A DNA stretch of 64,000 nt, taken from positions 2,356,001 through 2,420,000 of the forward strand of contig NZ_CP069362.1 in the NCBI RefSeq assembly GCF_029910535.1, given 5' to 3'. A program made the position numbers and the translations under genes. This DNA comes from Marinitoga aeolica. GTDB taxonomy: Bacteria; Thermotogota; Thermotogae; Petrotogales; Petrotogaceae. Below the pieces are notes generated by a model. The model was not told the DNA's origin and ran no database searches. It saw nothing but the letters and a program-made list of their open reading frames with translations. Positions 62,279 through 64,000 of this stretch are shown one piece after another; positions within the stretch are counted from its first letter, which is position 1; every line of letters begins with the position of its first letter.

Positions 62279-62755
62279 TTATTTTTGTAATTGTTTTATT
62301 TTATTTAATACATCTTCTGCATGACCTTTTACTTTTACTTTTTCCCATAGATAGGCTATTTTTCCTTCTGGATCTATTAATATGGTTGTTCTCACGACAC
62401 CATAATATTCTTTTCCAAAATTCTTTTTTAGTTGCCAAACCCCAAATTTTTCTAATAATTCTTTGTTTTCATCTGAACCCAACTTTACTTTTAAATCATG
62501 TTTAGAAATAAATTTTTTATGTTTATCAATACTATCAGGACTAACTCCTATTACTTCTGCATTTAGTTTATGAAACTCATCAATTAATGATGTAAAATCT
62601 TTAGCTTCAGTTGTACATCCTGGAGTGTTATCTTTAGGATAAAAATATAACACTATCCATTTACCCTTTAAATCTTCACTTTTTATTATTTCACCATTTG
62701 TTTCTACAATTTCAAAGTCAACCTTATCACCAATATTATATTTTACATAACCCAT
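62279..62755 (-). CDS. bcp: Peroxiredoxin, Bcp/PrxQ family
   Basis: A 158-residue thiol peroxidase. The peroxidatic cysteine is C47 in YFYPKDNTPGCTTEAKDF. The usual resolving cysteine five residues later is replaced by lysine (K52), and no other cysteine is present, so it acts as a 1-Cys enzyme that needs an external thiol. It reduces hydroperoxides in the cytoplasm. It lies 12 bases before the methyltransferase gene. Confidence 0.93.
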   Translation of the reverse strand: MGYVKYNIGDKVDFEIVETNGEIIKSEDLKGKWIVLYFYPKDNTPGCTTEAKDFTSLIDEFHKLNAEVIGVSPDSIDKHKKFISKHDLKVKLGSDENKELLEKFGVWQLKKNFGKEYYGVVRTTILIDPEGKIAYLWEKVKVKGHAEDVLNKIKQLQK

Positions 62756-62770
62756 TATACGGCCCCCTTA

Positions 62771-63694
62771 CTAAAGCTTTTCAATTTTAATTTTAGGTAA
62801 TAATTCCAAAACATCTTTTTTCCTACATAACTCTGTACCGGGAGTTAATACTGCAGCATTACCTGCCGCATTAGCTAATCTAAATGCCTCTAATTTATCT
62901 TCTTCATATTTCATTACATATCCTGCTAAAAAAGAATCTCCAGCACCTACAGCGCTTTTTACTTCTAATTTAACAGGATAGGCGTAATATGCTTCATCCC
63001 AATTTGCATAAACGCTACCGTATTTTCCCATTGAAACCAAAATTTCATTTAATTTATATTTTTCTAATGTTTCTTTTGCATATTTAGATATAGATATTTT
63101 ATCTTTTTCGTCAATGTCTTTATCTAATAATCTAGATAATTCATGTGTATTTGGTTTTATACAATGTGGTTCTGCTTCTAATCCTGCTTTTAAATTTTTT
63201 CCATCCGCATCAAAAAATACTGTTGCTCCCCATTGTTTTAATGAGAAAATCAATCCAGTGTAATAATCTGGATCAACACCTTTTGGCAAACTTCCGGAAA
63301 TTACAATTGTGTCTCCTTCTCTTACAAGAGAATGCAATATATCAAAAACTTTTTGCAGCTTTTCTCTTTTCACAGATGCACCAGGCATGCTCATCCTATA
63401 TTGTGTTTTTTCTTCTAAAATAATATTCATACGAGTTTCATGTTCAATTCTAACAGAAGAATATATAACACCTTCTTCATCAAGCATTTCTTCTATTTTC
63501 CGGCCATTATAACCTCCAAGTAAAGCTACAGCAACTGATACTCCTCCTAATTCTTTAATTACTCTTGAAACATCTATCCCTTTACCTGCAGGATAATCAA
63601 CCAATTTTTTTGCCCTATTCGTGTCATCTGGAATTAATTGATCAATATAGATATATCTATCAAGACTTGGATTCATTGTTAATGTAAAAATCAC
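62771..63694 (-). CDS. PfkB-family sugar kinase, 1-phosphofructokinase type
   Basis: A 307-residue kinase of the FruK/LacC/PfkB group. It shows MNPSLDRYIYIDQL at the start, YPAGKGIDVSRVIKELGG, ISGSLPKGVDPDYY and the catalytic SAVGAGDSFLAGYVM. Fructose 1-phosphate, tagatose 6-phosphate or fructose 6-phosphate are possible substrates. The start is GTG 63694 with GGGGGGAT upstream; the previous stop lies two bases before it, so they are one operon. Confidence 0.88.
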   Translation of the reverse strand: MIFTLTMNPSLDRYIYIDQLIPDDTNRAKKLVDYPAGKGIDVSRVIKELGGVSVAVALLGGYNGRKIEEMLDEEGVIYSSVRIEHETRMNIILEEKTQYRMSMPGASVKREKLQKVFDILHSLVREGDTIVISGSLPKGVDPDYYTGLIFSLKQWGATVFFDADGKNLKAGLEAEPHCIKPNTHELSRLLDKDIDEKDKISISKYAKETLEKYKLNEILVSMGKYGSVYANWDEAYYAYPVKLEVKSAVGAGDSFLAGYVMKYEEDKLEAFRLANAAGNAAVLTPGTELCRKKDVLELLPKIKIEKL

Positions 63695-63696
63695 AT

Positions 63697-64000
63697 TTAT
63701 CCCCCCAATGTTTTAATATATTCATTCAATTTTTTCAAATACCTATTTAACGCTTTATCCAATTCCTCAAGTTTTTCATTTTCAGTTATTATATTTGCTT
63801 CAAACTCAGAAAATAATGTAGCTATATCATTATAAATCAATTCAACAACACCATATAAATTTGATTCTAAATTATTCTTTATTAATTCTTCACCTTCATC
63901 AAACTTTTTTTCTATCTTTTTTACTATCTTATTTTTCTTGAATGCAGCAAAAAGTGTTCCAGTCGCAACACCAAGACCAGTTATAATTCCTCCAGTTATA
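63697..64000 (-). CDS. C-terminal part of a dynamin-like or similar protein (5' truncated)
   Basis: The minus strand is open from the window end to the stop at 63697-63699. The visible 100 residues contain a glycine-rich hydrophobic hairpin, ITGGIITGLGVATGTLFAA, followed by a charged coiled-coil (IEKKFDEGEELIKNNLES, ENEKLEELDKALNRYL). This resembles the end of bacterial dynamin-like GTPases, but no GTPase motif is in the window. Confidence 0.55.
   Translation of the reverse strand, partial: ITGGIITGLGVATGTLFAAFKKNKIVKKIEKKFDEGEELIKNNLESNLYGVVELIYNDIATLFSEFEANIITENEKLEELDKALNRYLKKLNEYIKTLGG

Overview
The window is very AT-rich with short intergenic gaps, AGGAG-type ribosome binding sites and AGA/ATA-rich codons. 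The gene content (flavodiiron protein, DUF234 ATPases, PsuG/PsuK, RlmD-like methyltransferase, many radical SAM/SPASM enzymes) suggests an anaerobic low-GC bacterium, most likely a Thermotogota member of the Marinitoga/Petrotoga group. That placement is inference; no rRNA or tRNA gene was seen.

Layout. 1-4.1 kb: an iron(III)-type ABC uptake operon (binding protein, fused permease, ATPase). 4.2-14.2 kb: housekeeping and stress genes (flavodiiron protein, two methyltransferases, MBL hydrolase, DHH phosphoesterase, VOC protein, AlkD-like protein, two DUF234 ATPases with dyad operators). 14.2-15.2 kb: a gene-poor, very AT-rich gap with two related hairpins. 15.2-44.5 kb: the main accessory region, described below. 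44.6-64 kb: DUF2202 protein, psuG/psuK, SHOCT protein, COG0731 radical SAM protein, EamA exporter, hflX, DUF4382 lipoprotein, a gamma-glutamyl/D-amino-acid group, two TSUP exporters, rhomboid, RlmD-like methyltransferase, 1-Cys Bcp, a PfkB sugar kinase and a truncated dynamin-like gene.

The 15-44.5 kb region is a fourfold array of one module. Each module has (i) a plus-strand gene for an alpha-helical TPR-like protein of about 532 residues, (ii) a divergent minus-strand gene for a 43-44 residue secreted peptide with a signal sequence and a variable C-terminus, and (iii) downstream of that peptide, a minus-strand RiPP operon with one or more radical SAM/SPASM maturases, short Cys-containing precursor peptides and ABC exporters. 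Five precursor genes (A 34 aa, B 45 aa, C1 69 aa, C2 53 aa, D 36 aa) and four secreted-peptide genes (P1-P4) were read directly from the sequence; most are too short for ordinary gene calling. Module 3 is intact. Modules 1 and 2 share a near-identical block of about 1.67 kb, including the same one-base frameshift in the TPR gene. Module 4 keeps its peptide but only the two ends of the TPR gene. The arrangement resembles peptide-pheromone/TPR-receptor (RRNPP-like) control of RiPP production; this is a hypothesis from architecture.

A second system is a set of four TYTAAG hexamers repeated every 11 bp, always at the same distance from a -10-like element, upstream of three unlinked genes (102-aa protein at 4.4 kb, DUF2202 protein at 44.7 kb, SHOCT protein at 48.0 kb). 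This is what an OmpR/PhoB-type response regulator site looks like and defines a small putative regulon.
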